Source of the DNA: an uncultured Rhodobacter sp.
GTDB lineage: Bacteria; Pseudomonadota; Alphaproteobacteria; Rhodobacterales; Rhodobacteraceae
Assembly: GCA_937901435.1 (NCBI GenBank)
Contig: CALGTJ010000504.1
Span: 1 to 7,086, forward strand
Length of the DNA: 7,086 nt
Direction of reading: 5' to 3'
The notes under the pieces were generated by a model, which worked only from the letters and a program-made list of their open reading frames with translations, made no database searches and had not been told where the DNA came from. Both the position numbers and the translations under genes were made by a program. This document shows positions 1 to 5,848 of this stretch, in pieces. The stretch's first letter is position 1; every line of letters starts with the position of its first letter.

Positions 1-549
1 GCAAGATTTCGCGGGCGCAATGCGGTGCTGATTCTTATGAATGCGCTGATGGGGCTGCCGCCGGTTGTGGTCGGGTTGCTGGTCTATCTGCATCTGTCAC
101 GGTCGGGGCCGTTGGGTTTTCTGGGGCTGCTGTATACGCCGACCGCAATGATTATTGCCCAGACGATCCTGATTGCGCCCATCGTTGCGGCCCTGTCACG
201 GCAGGTGCTGGAGGATTTGCATATGGAATACGCAGAGCAATTCCACTCGCTTTGCCTGACCCGCTTGCAGACGGTGCAGGCGCTGTTGTGGGATGCGCGC
301 TATTCGTTGCTGACGGTGGGTTTGGCCGGGTTTGGACGTGCTGTGGCCGAGGTTGGCGCGGTGATAATTGTGGGTGGCAATATCGACCATCTGACCCGTG
401 TGATGACGACGGCCATCGCGCTGGAGACGTCCAAGGGCGATCTGGCGCTGGCGCTGGCTCTTGGGATCATTCTGCTGGTCATCGCGCTGGGTGTGAACGC
501 CGCTGTTCAGTCGGTGCGCATGACGGCCACGAGGCAAGCCTATGTTTGA
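1..549 (+). CDS. tupB: Tungstate ABC transporter permease TupB, 3' part (5' end outside window)
   Basis: The frame is open from base 1 and ends at TGA 547-549, giving 182 codons; the N-terminus lies upstream, so the GTG at 25 is internal and not the start. The protein is an inner-membrane permease that would carry tungstate, delivered by TupA, into the cytoplasm. Hydrophobic segments follow one another: the stretch with the NALMGLPPVVVGLLVYL motif, one around TPTAMIIAQTILIAPIVAAL, and a C-terminal one (ALALALGIILLVIALGV). Between them lies the cytoplasmic coupling (EAA-type) loop, with the conserved GLAGFGRAVAEVGAVIIVGG stretch typical of TupB/WtpB-type permeases. By family length (about 230 aa, from general knowledge) roughly 50 residues are missing. 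The 3' end overlaps tupC by 8 nt, indicating translational coupling. A molybdate permease (ModB) is the main alternative; the TupA neighbour argues for tungstate. Confidence 0.9.
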   Translation, partial: ARFRGRNAVLILMNALMGLPPVVVGLLVYLHLSRSGPLGFLGLLYTPTAMIIAQTILIAPIVAALSRQVLEDLHMEYAEQFHSLCLTRLQTVQALLWDARYSLLTVGLAGFGRAVAEVGAVIIVGGNIDHLTRVMTTAIALETSKGDLALALALGIILLVIALGVNAAVQSVRMTATRQAYV

Positions 550-1309
550 TGCAGGCACAATAGGCGCGCAGATCGGATCGGCGCCGATGGTCAGGCGCAC
601 AGAAAACAAGGCGATCTTGCCGCTGCGGGTGAGAGACCTCTCGTTAAGGTTTGGCGAGGCGAGCGTTCTGGACGCGGTGTCACTGGATCTGGGGCCAAGC
701 GGATGCACCATGGTGATGGGGGCAAACGGGGCGGGCAAGAGCCTGTTTTTGCGGATTTTACACGGACTGATCCCGCCGACATCGGGGCAGATCGAATGGG
801 GCGGCCATCCGGCGGCACAGGTCACCGCAAGACAGGCGTTGGTGTTTCAGAAACCCGTTCTTTTACGCCGCTCGGTGGCGGCCAATATCGATTTTGTCCT
901 CAAGGCACGGGGCAAAGATCGCAGCAACGGGGCGGTGCTGTTGGACCATGTGGGGTTGTCGCATAAGGCCGATCAGCCCGCGCGGCTGTTATCGGGCGGC
1001 GAGGCGCAGCGGCTTGCCCTTGCGCGCGCGCTTGCGACAGAGCCTGAGGTTCTGTTTCTGGACGAACCCACTGCCAGCCTTGACCCGGCCTCGGTGTTGA
1101 TGATCGAGCGGATCGTGAGCGGGGCGCGGGTACGGGGCGTCCGCATCATTTTTGTGACCCATGATGTGGGGCAGGCGCGGCGCATGGCAGATGAGGTCGT
1201 GTTCCTGCATCGCGGGCAGATCGCCGAGCACAGCCCCGCAAGCGACTTTTTCCCCAAACCGCAAAGCCAGGCGGCGCGGGACTACTTGAGCGGCAGGCTT
1301 GTTGTCTGA
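542..1309 (+). CDS. tupC: Tungstate ABC transporter ATP-binding protein TupC
   Basis: This is a 255-aa cytoplasmic ATPase that would power the TupB permease. All ABC motifs are visible: Walker A GANGAGKS (60-67), Q-loop Q103, signature LSGGEAQ (150-156), Walker B LFLDEP with catalytic E175 (171-176), D-loop SLD (179-181) and switch H207 in THD. The ATG at 542 is preferred because GAGG at 531-534 sits 7 nt upstream and the gene then overlaps the tupB stop. The next in-frame ATG (587) has no Shine-Dalgarno and would only trim a poorly conserved N-terminal tail of 15 residues. There is no C-terminal TOBE/MOP extension, so this is a minimal nucleotide-binding domain, as expected for Tup rather than for many ModC proteins. 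Specificity is inferred from the neighbours; the ATPase assignment itself is certain. Confidence 0.93.
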   Translation: MFDAGTIGAQIGSAPMVRRTENKAILPLRVRDLSLRFGEASVLDAVSLDLGPSGCTMVMGANGAGKSLFLRILHGLIPPTSGQIEWGGHPAAQVTARQALVFQKPVLLRRSVAANIDFVLKARGKDRSNGAVLLDHVGLSHKADQPARLLSGGEAQRLALARALATEPEVLFLDEPTASLDPASVLMIERIVSGARVRGVRIIFVTHDVGQARRMADEVVFLHRGQIAEHSPASDFFPKPQSQAARDYLSGRLVV

Positions 1310-1334
1310 CCGATCCACAAAAGGAGAAACCCGT

Positions 1335-2153
1335 ATGCTAAGACATCCACTGAGAGCGACCGTGATGGCGGTGCTGCTTGCCGGCAGCGCCGTGGCGCAG
1401 GATCAGTCGATCATCGTCCAGTCCACCACCTCTACGGCGAACTCTGGCCTCTACGACTACCTTTTGCCCATCTTTCAGGGCAAAACCGGAATTCAGGTCA
1501 ATGTGGTGGCTGTGGGCACAGGGCAGGCGATCAAGAACGCCGAAAATTGTGACGGGGACGTTCTTTTGGTGCACGCCAAAGCTGCCGAAGAAAAATTCGT
1601 GGCGGCTGGCTTTGGCACAATGCGCACGGATTTGATGTATAATGACTTTGTTATCGTTGGTCCTGCGACGGATCCTGCGGGTGTCAACGGTATGAGGGAT
1701 GTGCAGGGCGCGTTGGGCAAGATCGCGGATCAAGGCGCGCTGTTTGCCTCGCGGGGGGATGACAGCGGCACCCACAAAAAGGAAGTTGCGCTGTGGAAAG
1801 ACGCCGGGCTTGATCCGACGAGCGCAAGCGGCGACTGGTACCGCGAAACCGGCTCTGGGATGGGTGCCACGCTGAACGCCGGGATCGGGATGGGGGCCTA
1901 TGTAATGACCGACCGGGCCACGTGGATCAACTTTGGCAACAAGCAGGATTACGTCATTCAGGTGCAGGGTGACGAGGATATATTCAACCAATACGGCGTC
2001 ATCCCGGTCAATCCTGCGAAATGTCCCGCGGTGAATGTCGACGCGGCCAAGAGTTTTACTGATTGGCTGATCTCTGACGAGGGGCAAGGGGTGATTGCAG
2101 CCTATCAGGTCGACGATCAACAACTCTTCTTTCCCAATGCTCCTGACACCTGA
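1335..2153 (+). CDS. tupA: Tungstate-binding periplasmic protein TupA
   Basis: This 272-aa secreted protein captures tungstate in the periplasm and presents it to TupB. A Sec signal peptide is clear: basic start (MLRHPLR), hydrophobic core and a likely cut after AVA (A21|Q22). Hallmarks of the TupA family are present: TTST (31-34) followed by SGL, VGTGQA (60-65), DVLLVHA (75-81), MYNDFVIVGP with DPAG (101-116), SRGDDSGTH (139-147) and ETGSGMG (171-177). The Ser/Thr/Arg-rich loops are the expected oxyanion contacts by family analogy. The start at ATG 1335 is chosen because AAGGAG (1321-1326) lies 8 nt upstream and gives a clean signal peptide; the TTG at 1299 would add 12 residues before it and overlap tupC. 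The gap from tupC is 25 nt, so it belongs to the same operon. The gene ends with adjacent TGA and TAG codons. Two cysteines, C72 and C230, are the only ones in the protein. ModA or PstS-like function is less likely because of the YNDFVIVGP and DDSGTH motifs. Confidence 0.93.
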   Translation: MLRHPLRATVMAVLLAGSAVAQDQSIIVQSTTSTANSGLYDYLLPIFQGKTGIQVNVVAVGTGQAIKNAENCDGDVLLVHAKAAEEKFVAAGFGTMRTDLMYNDFVIVGPATDPAGVNGMRDVQGALGKIADQGALFASRGDDSGTHKKEVALWKDAGLDPTSASGDWYRETGSGMGATLNAGIGMGAYVMTDRATWINFGNKQDYVIQVQGDEDIFNQYGVIPVNPAKCPAVNVDAAKSFTDWLISDEGQGVIAAYQVDDQQLFFPNAPDT

Positions 2154-2157
2154 TAGG
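2101..2157. repeat. Perfect 10-bp inverted repeat spanning the tupA stop codon
   Basis: CCTATCAGGT (2101-2110) is exactly matched by its reverse complement ACCTGATAGG (2148-2157), with 37 nt between the arms. The right arm contains the tupA TGA-TAG stops. It could be a widely spaced operator or an mRNA stem. By a rough estimate a 10-bp match within 60 bp arises about 0.3 times in a window of this size, so chance is not excluded. Confidence 0.4.
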
Positions 2158-2163
2158 AATGCA

Positions 2164-2187
2164 GGGGCGGCCATTTGGGGTCGCCCC
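2164..2187 (+). other. GC-rich intercistronic stem-loop after tupA
   Basis: GGGGCGGCC (2164-2172) pairs with GGTCGCCCC (2179-2187), giving nine pairs including one G-U, with a 6-nt loop ATTTGG. It starts 10 nt after the tupA stop and no T-run follows, so it does not fit a standard intrinsic terminator. It more likely protects the 3' end of the upstream mRNA or partially attenuates read-through into the regulator gene. Confidence 0.6.
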
Positions 2188-2199
2188 AATCCTGACGGA

Positions 2200-3150
2200 A
2201 TGATGCCTGATACGATCCTGCCTGACCCGCCGCGTACGGACCACGAGTACCTGACCGTCAAGGAATTGGCAGGTCTTCTTCGCCTCAAAGAGCGCAAGAT
2301 ATACGACCTTGCGGCATCTGGCGCGTTGCCCTGCTCTCGTGCGACGGGCAAGTTGCTGTTTCCTGCCGCAGAGATCCGGCAGTGGGTGGAACAGGCCACA
2401 TCTGGTGGCTTGGCGGGGGCGGGGGCGGTCGAGGTCGCCGCGAGGCCGCCGATTGTCCTTGGCAGTCACGATCCGTTGCTGGACTGGGCGATCCGTCAGT
2501 CGCGGTGCGGGCTTGCCAGTTATTACGATGGTTCACTTGACGGGCTTAACCGTTTTTCGCGCGGGGAAGGCGTGGCCACAAGTCTGCATATTTACGACGC
2601 CAGCACCGAAAGCTGGAACACTCAGGCCGTCGCGCAGGTGGCGGGACGTCAAAACGCGGTCCTGATCTCTTTTGCCACCCGGCAGAGGGGGCTGGTGTAT
2701 CAATCAGGCAAGATGGCCCACGGTGGTCCATCCTCATCTGGTCTCGCTTCCTTTGGTCTGGCCGATCTGCCGGGTCTGCGTCTGGTGCCGCGCCAGCCGG
2801 GGTCGGGCACGGATACGCTGTTCAAGGAACTGGCCGCGCGGGATGGGCTGGATCTGTCACAGCTTGAGCTGACAGAGGTGGCCCGCACCGAAGACGATGC
2901 AGTCGAGGCCGTGCGTCGCGGCGATGCTGACGTGGCCTTTGGCCTCGAGGCCGTCGCACGCAACTATGGTTTGGACTTTACGACGGTAATCGAAGAACGC
3001 TTTGCGCTGTTGGTCGATCGCAAAGCATGGTTCGACCCGCCGCTGCAGGCACTGTTGGGGTTTTGTAAAACCGACACTTTTCTGTCCCGCGCCAAAGCTT
3101 ACGGTGGATATGACGTCACAGATTGCGGCGATGTTGTCTGGAACGCCTAA
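2200..3150 (+). CDS. Excisionase-type HTH + PBP-like domain regulator, probable oxyanion sensor
   Basis: This is a predicted cytoplasmic protein of 316 aa without signal peptide or membrane segment. Residues about 16-65 form an excisionase/MerR-like helix-turn-helix (EYLTVKELAGLLRL, then RKIYDLAASGALP and LLFPAAEIRQWV). After an Ala/Gly-rich linker (about 66-85), residues 86-316 match the PBP-like domain found fused to such HTHs, with HDPLLDWA (90-97), a ligand-loop candidate PRQPGSGTD (197-205) and GDADVAFGLEAVARNYGLDF (241-260). The loop recalls the SRGDDSGTH loop of TupA, which suggests sensing of tungstate or molybdate; this is inference. The gene lies 46 nt after tupA in the same direction and is probably co-transcribed. 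Start choice is uncertain: tandem ATGs at 2200 and 2203 have only a weak upstream ACGGA, and the longer TTG start at 2095 would run back through tupA and the hairpin. DNA-binding regulator is likely; activator versus repressor cannot be told. Confidence 0.8.
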   Translation: MMPDTILPDPPRTDHEYLTVKELAGLLRLKERKIYDLAASGALPCSRATGKLLFPAAEIRQWVEQATSGGLAGAGAVEVAARPPIVLGSHDPLLDWAIRQSRCGLASYYDGSLDGLNRFSRGEGVATSLHIYDASTESWNTQAVAQVAGRQNAVLISFATRQRGLVYQSGKMAHGGPSSSGLASFGLADLPGLRLVPRQPGSGTDTLFKELAARDGLDLSQLELTEVARTEDDAVEAVRRGDADVAFGLEAVARNYGLDFTTVIEERFALLVDRKAWFDPPLQALLGFCKTDTFLSRAKAYGGYDVTDCGDVVWNA

Positions 3151-3191
3151 GGCGTGGGCACAGTAGTCAAACGATCGCAGGATGCCCCGCC
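3143..3191 (+). other. Possible stem-loops after the regulator gene (weak terminator candidate)
   Basis: A small perfect palindrome, ACGCCT-A-AGGCGT (3143-3155), covers the TAA stop. An alternative, longer stem pairs GGCG and GGGCA (3151-3154, 3156-3160, bulged T3155) with TGCCCCGCC (3183-3191) around a 22-nt loop. The two share bases and are mutually exclusive. No T-run follows, so termination of the tup operon here is only a possibility. The rest of the 257-bp gap to pepT holds no credible gene; it contains short complementary words GACCCG (3219-3224), CGGGTC (3253-3258) and GGACCC (3275-3280) that could pair in competing ways. Confidence 0.3.
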
Positions 3192-3352
3192 GCCTGAAGG
3201 GTTGTCTTAACGTTTCCCGACCCGTGTATGGCCACCGCAGAGGACACGTATCCGGGTCTTGCTAGCGCCTTTGCGGACCCTGCAGTCAAAGGCCTGAACA
3301 GCGGCCCCGTTCCGCGCAGCCTCTTGCATTTGTCTTGAGGCATTGCACTGGC

Positions 3353-3381
3353 TTGACACTTTGCCAGCCGTAATGCCTCTT
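3353..3381 (+). promoter_or_regulatory. Candidate pepT promoter, -35 box only convincing
   Basis: TTGACA at 3353-3358 is a perfect sigma-70 type -35 hexamer, 49 nt before the pepT start codon. The -10 position at 16-18 nt spacing (around 3375-3382) holds only CT-rich sequence, and the better-looking TAATGC (3371-3376) is just 12 nt away. The -35 box lies inside a short dyad, CTGGC (3348-3352) and GCCAG (3363-3367). Confidence 0.35.
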
Positions 3382-3407
3382 CGCAAAGATGTGCAAAGGA
3401 GGCCCCC

Positions 3408-4655
3408 ATGACCCAGTTCAATGCCGAGTTGAAAGAGCGTCTTGTCCGCTACTGCGCCATCGACAGTCAGGCGGATATGGACAGTGCCTCTGTGCCATCC
3501 ACTGAGATCCAACACAGCATGCTGGACCTTATGGTGGCCGAACTGACCGCGATCGGCGCGTGCGATGTCACGAAAACCAGCTATGGCACGGTGATCGCAA
3601 CGATACCCGGTACGGTTAACGGGCCGACCATCGGCTTTTTGGCGCATGTGGACACTGCGCCGCAATTCAACGCCACCGGGGTCAAGCCAAGAGTGATCGC
3701 GGGGTATAACGGCGGGGCGATCACCTTTCCCGATGATCCCAACCTGACCCTGACACCAGAGGATTTTCCCTATCTGGCCGAAAAGATCGGCGATGACATC
3801 GTCACGGCCTCGGGCCTGACCCTGCTGGGCGCGGACGACAAGGCCGGCATAGCGATCATCATGACGGCGGTGCGGCATCTGTTGGAAAACCCCCAGATCG
3901 AGCGGCCTGCGATGCGCCTCGCCTTTACCCCGGACGAAGAGATCGGTCGTGGTGTGGACCCCAGACTGCCCAAGGATCTGGGCGTGGATTTTGCCTATAC
4001 CTTTGATGGCGGGGATCTGGGCGAGGTCGTGTTCGAGACGTTCTCGGCCGATTTCGCGGTCGTCAGGGTCAAAGGCGTGTCGATCCATCCGGGCAACGCG
4101 AAAGACAAGCTGGTGAACGCGATCCATCTGGCCTCGAAAATCGTGGACACCCTGCCACAGGTAACGATGACGCCTGAAACAACCGAGGGTATTCAAGGCT
4201 TTATCCATGCGGTTGACATGAAGGGCAGCGCCGACGAGATGACTGTGCGCTTTATTCTGCGGGATTTCGAATTGGCGGGGCTGGAGGCCAAGGGCGCGCT
4301 GTTGCGCCAAGTCTGCGAGACGATTGGTGCAACAGAGCCGCGCGCCAAAATCGACTGCGCAATCACGCCGCAATACCGCAACATGCGCTACTGGCTAGAG
4401 GATGACATGACCCCCGTCAGCCTTGCCAGTGCGGCCCTAGCCGATCTGGGCATTGCTGAAAAATCAGTGCCGATCCGCGGGGGCACGGACGGGTCGCGTC
4501 TGACCGAATTGGGTGTGCCCTGTCCCAACCTGTTTACGGGGATGCAGAATGTGCACGGGCCGCTGGAATGGATCTCTGTGCAGGATATGGCAAAGGCAAC
4601 GGCCCTTTGCCTGCGGATCGCCGAACGCGCCGCACTCCCCGTGCCAACAGGCTGA
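3408..4655 (+). CDS. pepT: Peptidase T (aminotripeptidase, M20B)
   Basis: This complete 415-aa cytoplasmic zinc aminopeptidase removes the N-terminal residue from tripeptides, finishing the breakdown of peptides to amino acids. The family's catalytic residues are all visible: H80 and D82 in AHVDTAPQF, the bridging D143 in GADDKAG, the general base E177 and ligand E178 in TPDEEIG, D200 in TFDGGDLGE, and H383 in NVHGPLEW. The dimerisation/lid domain starts around 210 and contains SIHPGNAKDKLVNA (225-238), with H227 the expected substrate contact. RGGTDGSRL (358-366) is the typical C-terminal motif. Length matches the family (about 405-415 aa). The ATG is fixed by a strong AAAGGAGG (3395-3402) 5 nt upstream. 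It stands alone between the tup locus and the TRAP operon, with 257 and 140 bp on either side, so it is probably monocistronic. The longer M20B motifs favour PepT over ArgE/DapE relatives. Confidence 0.95.
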   Translation: MTQFNAELKERLVRYCAIDSQADMDSASVPSTEIQHSMLDLMVAELTAIGACDVTKTSYGTVIATIPGTVNGPTIGFLAHVDTAPQFNATGVKPRVIAGYNGGAITFPDDPNLTLTPEDFPYLAEKIGDDIVTASGLTLLGADDKAGIAIIMTAVRHLLENPQIERPAMRLAFTPDEEIGRGVDPRLPKDLGVDFAYTFDGGDLGEVVFETFSADFAVVRVKGVSIHPGNAKDKLVNAIHLASKIVDTLPQVTMTPETTEGIQGFIHAVDMKGSADEMTVRFILRDFELAGLEAKGALLRQVCETIGATEPRAKIDCAITPQYRNMRYWLEDDMTPVSLASAALADLGIAEKSVPIRGGTDGSRLTELGVPCPNLFTGMQNVHGPLEWISVQDMAKATALCLRIAERAALPVPTG

Positions 4656-4680
4656 CCTCTGGTCTGTGCAAACCTCTGAT

Positions 4681-4721
4681 AAAAAACGCGCCAGTTCCCC
4701 ATTGTTGGCTTGAACTGCGCG
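4681..4721 (-). terminator. Rho-independent terminator reading on the minus strand
   Basis: CGCG (4687-4690) and CAGTTC (4692-4697) pair with GAACTG (4712-4717) and CGCG (4718-4721), making ten pairs with one bulged C (4691) and a 14-nt loop. Six A residues at 4681-4686 lie directly left of the stem, so the minus-strand transcript has a GC-containing hairpin followed by UUUUUU. On the + strand no T-run follows. It begins 25 nt after the pepT stop. No minus-strand gene is evident to its right within the window. Confidence 0.6.
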
Positions 4722-4737
4722 GCGTAACTCATAGAGT
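4710..4737 (+). promoter_or_regulatory. Candidate promoter of the dctPQM operon
   Basis: TTGAAC (4710-4715) and TAGAGT (4732-4737) each match four of six consensus positions and are 16 bp apart, which would put the transcript start near 4744 with a leader of about 50 nt before dctP. The -35 box falls within the right arm of the hairpin at 4687-4721. This is a reading from consensus alone; the palindrome GTGGCCAC (4750-4757) just downstream could be an operator but has no known partner. Confidence 0.3.
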
Positions 4738-4795
4738 GAGAGGCTGAACGTGGCCACCTGTGTGGACGTGTCGCGTCATCCAAGGGAGGACTATT

Positions 4796-5776
4796 ATGAC
4801 TATCAAGAATACGCTTTTCGCCACCGCATCCGTTGTCGCTGTGCTGGGGCTTTTACCTGCAATGGCTGCCGCCGAGACAAAGCTGAAATGGGCGCATGTC
4901 TATGAATCCAGCGAACCGTATCACACCTGCGCCGTGGCGGCGAACGACTTGTTGATGGACGCCACCGAAGGGCGCTACGGGATCGAAGTGTTCCCGGCGT
5001 CGTCCTTGGGTAAAGAGGTCGACATCAACGAAGGTCTGGGTTTTGGCACAGTCGATATCATCTATACCGGGCAGTTGTTCGCAGGCCGGTCTTATGGCCC
5101 GATCGCCATAGGCGGCGCCCCGTTCATGTTCCGCGACTGGGATCACTGGGACAAATATCGCAACTCTGATCTGTTCGGGGAAATGTCGCAGGGCTACACC
5201 GATGCCACGGGCCACCATATCACCGCGATGACCTATTACGGCGCGCGTCACGTGACCTCGAACAAGCCGATCCTGACGCCTGCCGACATGGTCGATCTGA
5301 AAATCCGAGTGCCAAACGCGCCACTATACATGATGTTCCCAGAGGCCACCGGCGCGAACCCTGCACCCATCGCCTTTGCCGAGGTCTATCTGGCGTTGCA
5401 GCAAGGGACTGTGGATGCACAGGAAAACCCTCTGCCCACCATTCAGGCCAAGAAGTTCTATGAGGTCCAAAAGGACATCAACCTGACCGGCCACATCACC
5501 GATGCTTTGCTGACCATCGTCGGTGGCCCGGCGTGGGACGCGATGAGTGAGGCCGATCAAGGCGCGCTGTCGCAAGTGACCAAAGACACCGCGATTTGCG
5601 CCACGGATGCGATCATCAAAGCCGAGGGCGAATTGGCCGAATGGTTCCGCGGTGAAGGCGTTCAGGTGAACGAAGTCGACCGTGGCCCGTTCATCGAGGC
5701 GGTCAAAGCCATGCACAACGGAGAAATGGCGACTTGGGATCAGGCGACATACGACCGTCTGCAAGCCATCGACTAA
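4796..5776 (+). CDS. dctP: TRAP transporter solute-binding protein, DctP/SiaP type
   Basis: This 326-aa secreted protein binds the transported solute in the periplasm and hands it to the DctQM membrane complex. A signal peptide is clear (MTIKNTLFAT, then a hydrophobic core) with cleavage probably after AAA (A26|E27). The TRAP P-subunit pattern is strong: GARHVTSNKPI with R151, LKIRVPNAP with R171, IAFAEVYLALQQGTVDAQENP (starting at 192) and QAKKFYEVQKDI. R151 and R171 align with R127 and R147 of Haemophilus SiaP (recalled from memory), the latter holding the substrate carboxylate, so an organic acid is likely. The start is set by GGGAGGA (4784-4790), 5 nt before the ATG; the GTG at 4760 would place 12 residues ahead of the signal peptide. 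C45 and C268 are the only cysteines. Despite the SiaP resemblance there are no sialate genes here, so the substrate is unassigned. Confidence 0.93.
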   Translation: MTIKNTLFATASVVAVLGLLPAMAAAETKLKWAHVYESSEPYHTCAVAANDLLMDATEGRYGIEVFPASSLGKEVDINEGLGFGTVDIIYTGQLFAGRSYGPIAIGGAPFMFRDWDHWDKYRNSDLFGEMSQGYTDATGHHITAMTYYGARHVTSNKPILTPADMVDLKIRVPNAPLYMMFPEATGANPAPIAFAEVYLALQQGTVDAQENPLPTIQAKKFYEVQKDINLTGHITDALLTIVGGPAWDAMSEADQGALSQVTKDTAICATDAIIKAEGELAEWFRGEGVQVNEVDRGPFIEAVKAMHNGEMATWDQATYDRLQAID

Positions 5777-5792
5777 GCTGACCCACGACTCA

Positions 5793-5820
5793 TGCAGGCG
5801 GGTCACTGTGCCCGCCTGCA
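5793..5820 (+). other. Perfect 10-bp stem-loop between dctP and dctQ
   Basis: TGCAGGCGGG (5793-5802) pairs exactly with CCCGCCTGCA (5811-5820) around an 8-nt loop. It starts 16 nt after the dctP stop and 28 nt separate it from the dctQ ATG. No T-run follows. A hairpin here could protect the dctP message or reduce read-through, giving more binding protein than membrane subunits. A weaker alternative pairs TGACCC (5779-5784) with GGGTCA (5800-5805) and would exclude it. Confidence 0.65.
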
Positions 5821-5848
5821 CCCACTATTAGCCCCCGAAGGAAACGCC

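Noticed and set aside
2095..2199. Upstream TTG start extending the regulator by 35 residues
   Set aside because: It would overlap tupA by 59 nt and run through the hairpin at 2164-2187; the added residues have no domain character. The ATG at 2200 or 2203 is preferred, though its Shine-Dalgarno is weak.
1338..2399. A 353-codon open frame on the minus strand opposite tupA and the start of the regulator gene
   Set aside because: It lies opposite two well-recognised coding regions, has a low-complexity Arg/His/Pro-rich product with no recognisable domain, and is explained by GC-rich codon bias.
3167..3421. An 84-codon minus-strand frame in the gap before pepT
   Set aside because: It begins inside pepT, covers the pepT ribosome binding site and candidate promoter, and resembles no known protein.
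3207..4373. A 388-codon open frame on the minus strand opposite pepT
   Set aside because: pepT has intact catalytic motifs across the region; the antisense product shows no family features and no convincing ribosome binding site.
4796..5776. Naming the binding protein SiaP (sialic acid)
   Set aside because: The resemblance is in the shared TRAP scaffold and carboxylate arginines; no sialate catabolic genes are visible, so only the DctP family name is used.
5324..5821. A 165-codon minus-strand frame opposite dctP, a possible source for the minus-strand terminator
   Set aside because: It is opposite a complete dctP and starts at the intergenic hairpin; the product has no recognisable family, so it is taken as a shadow frame.
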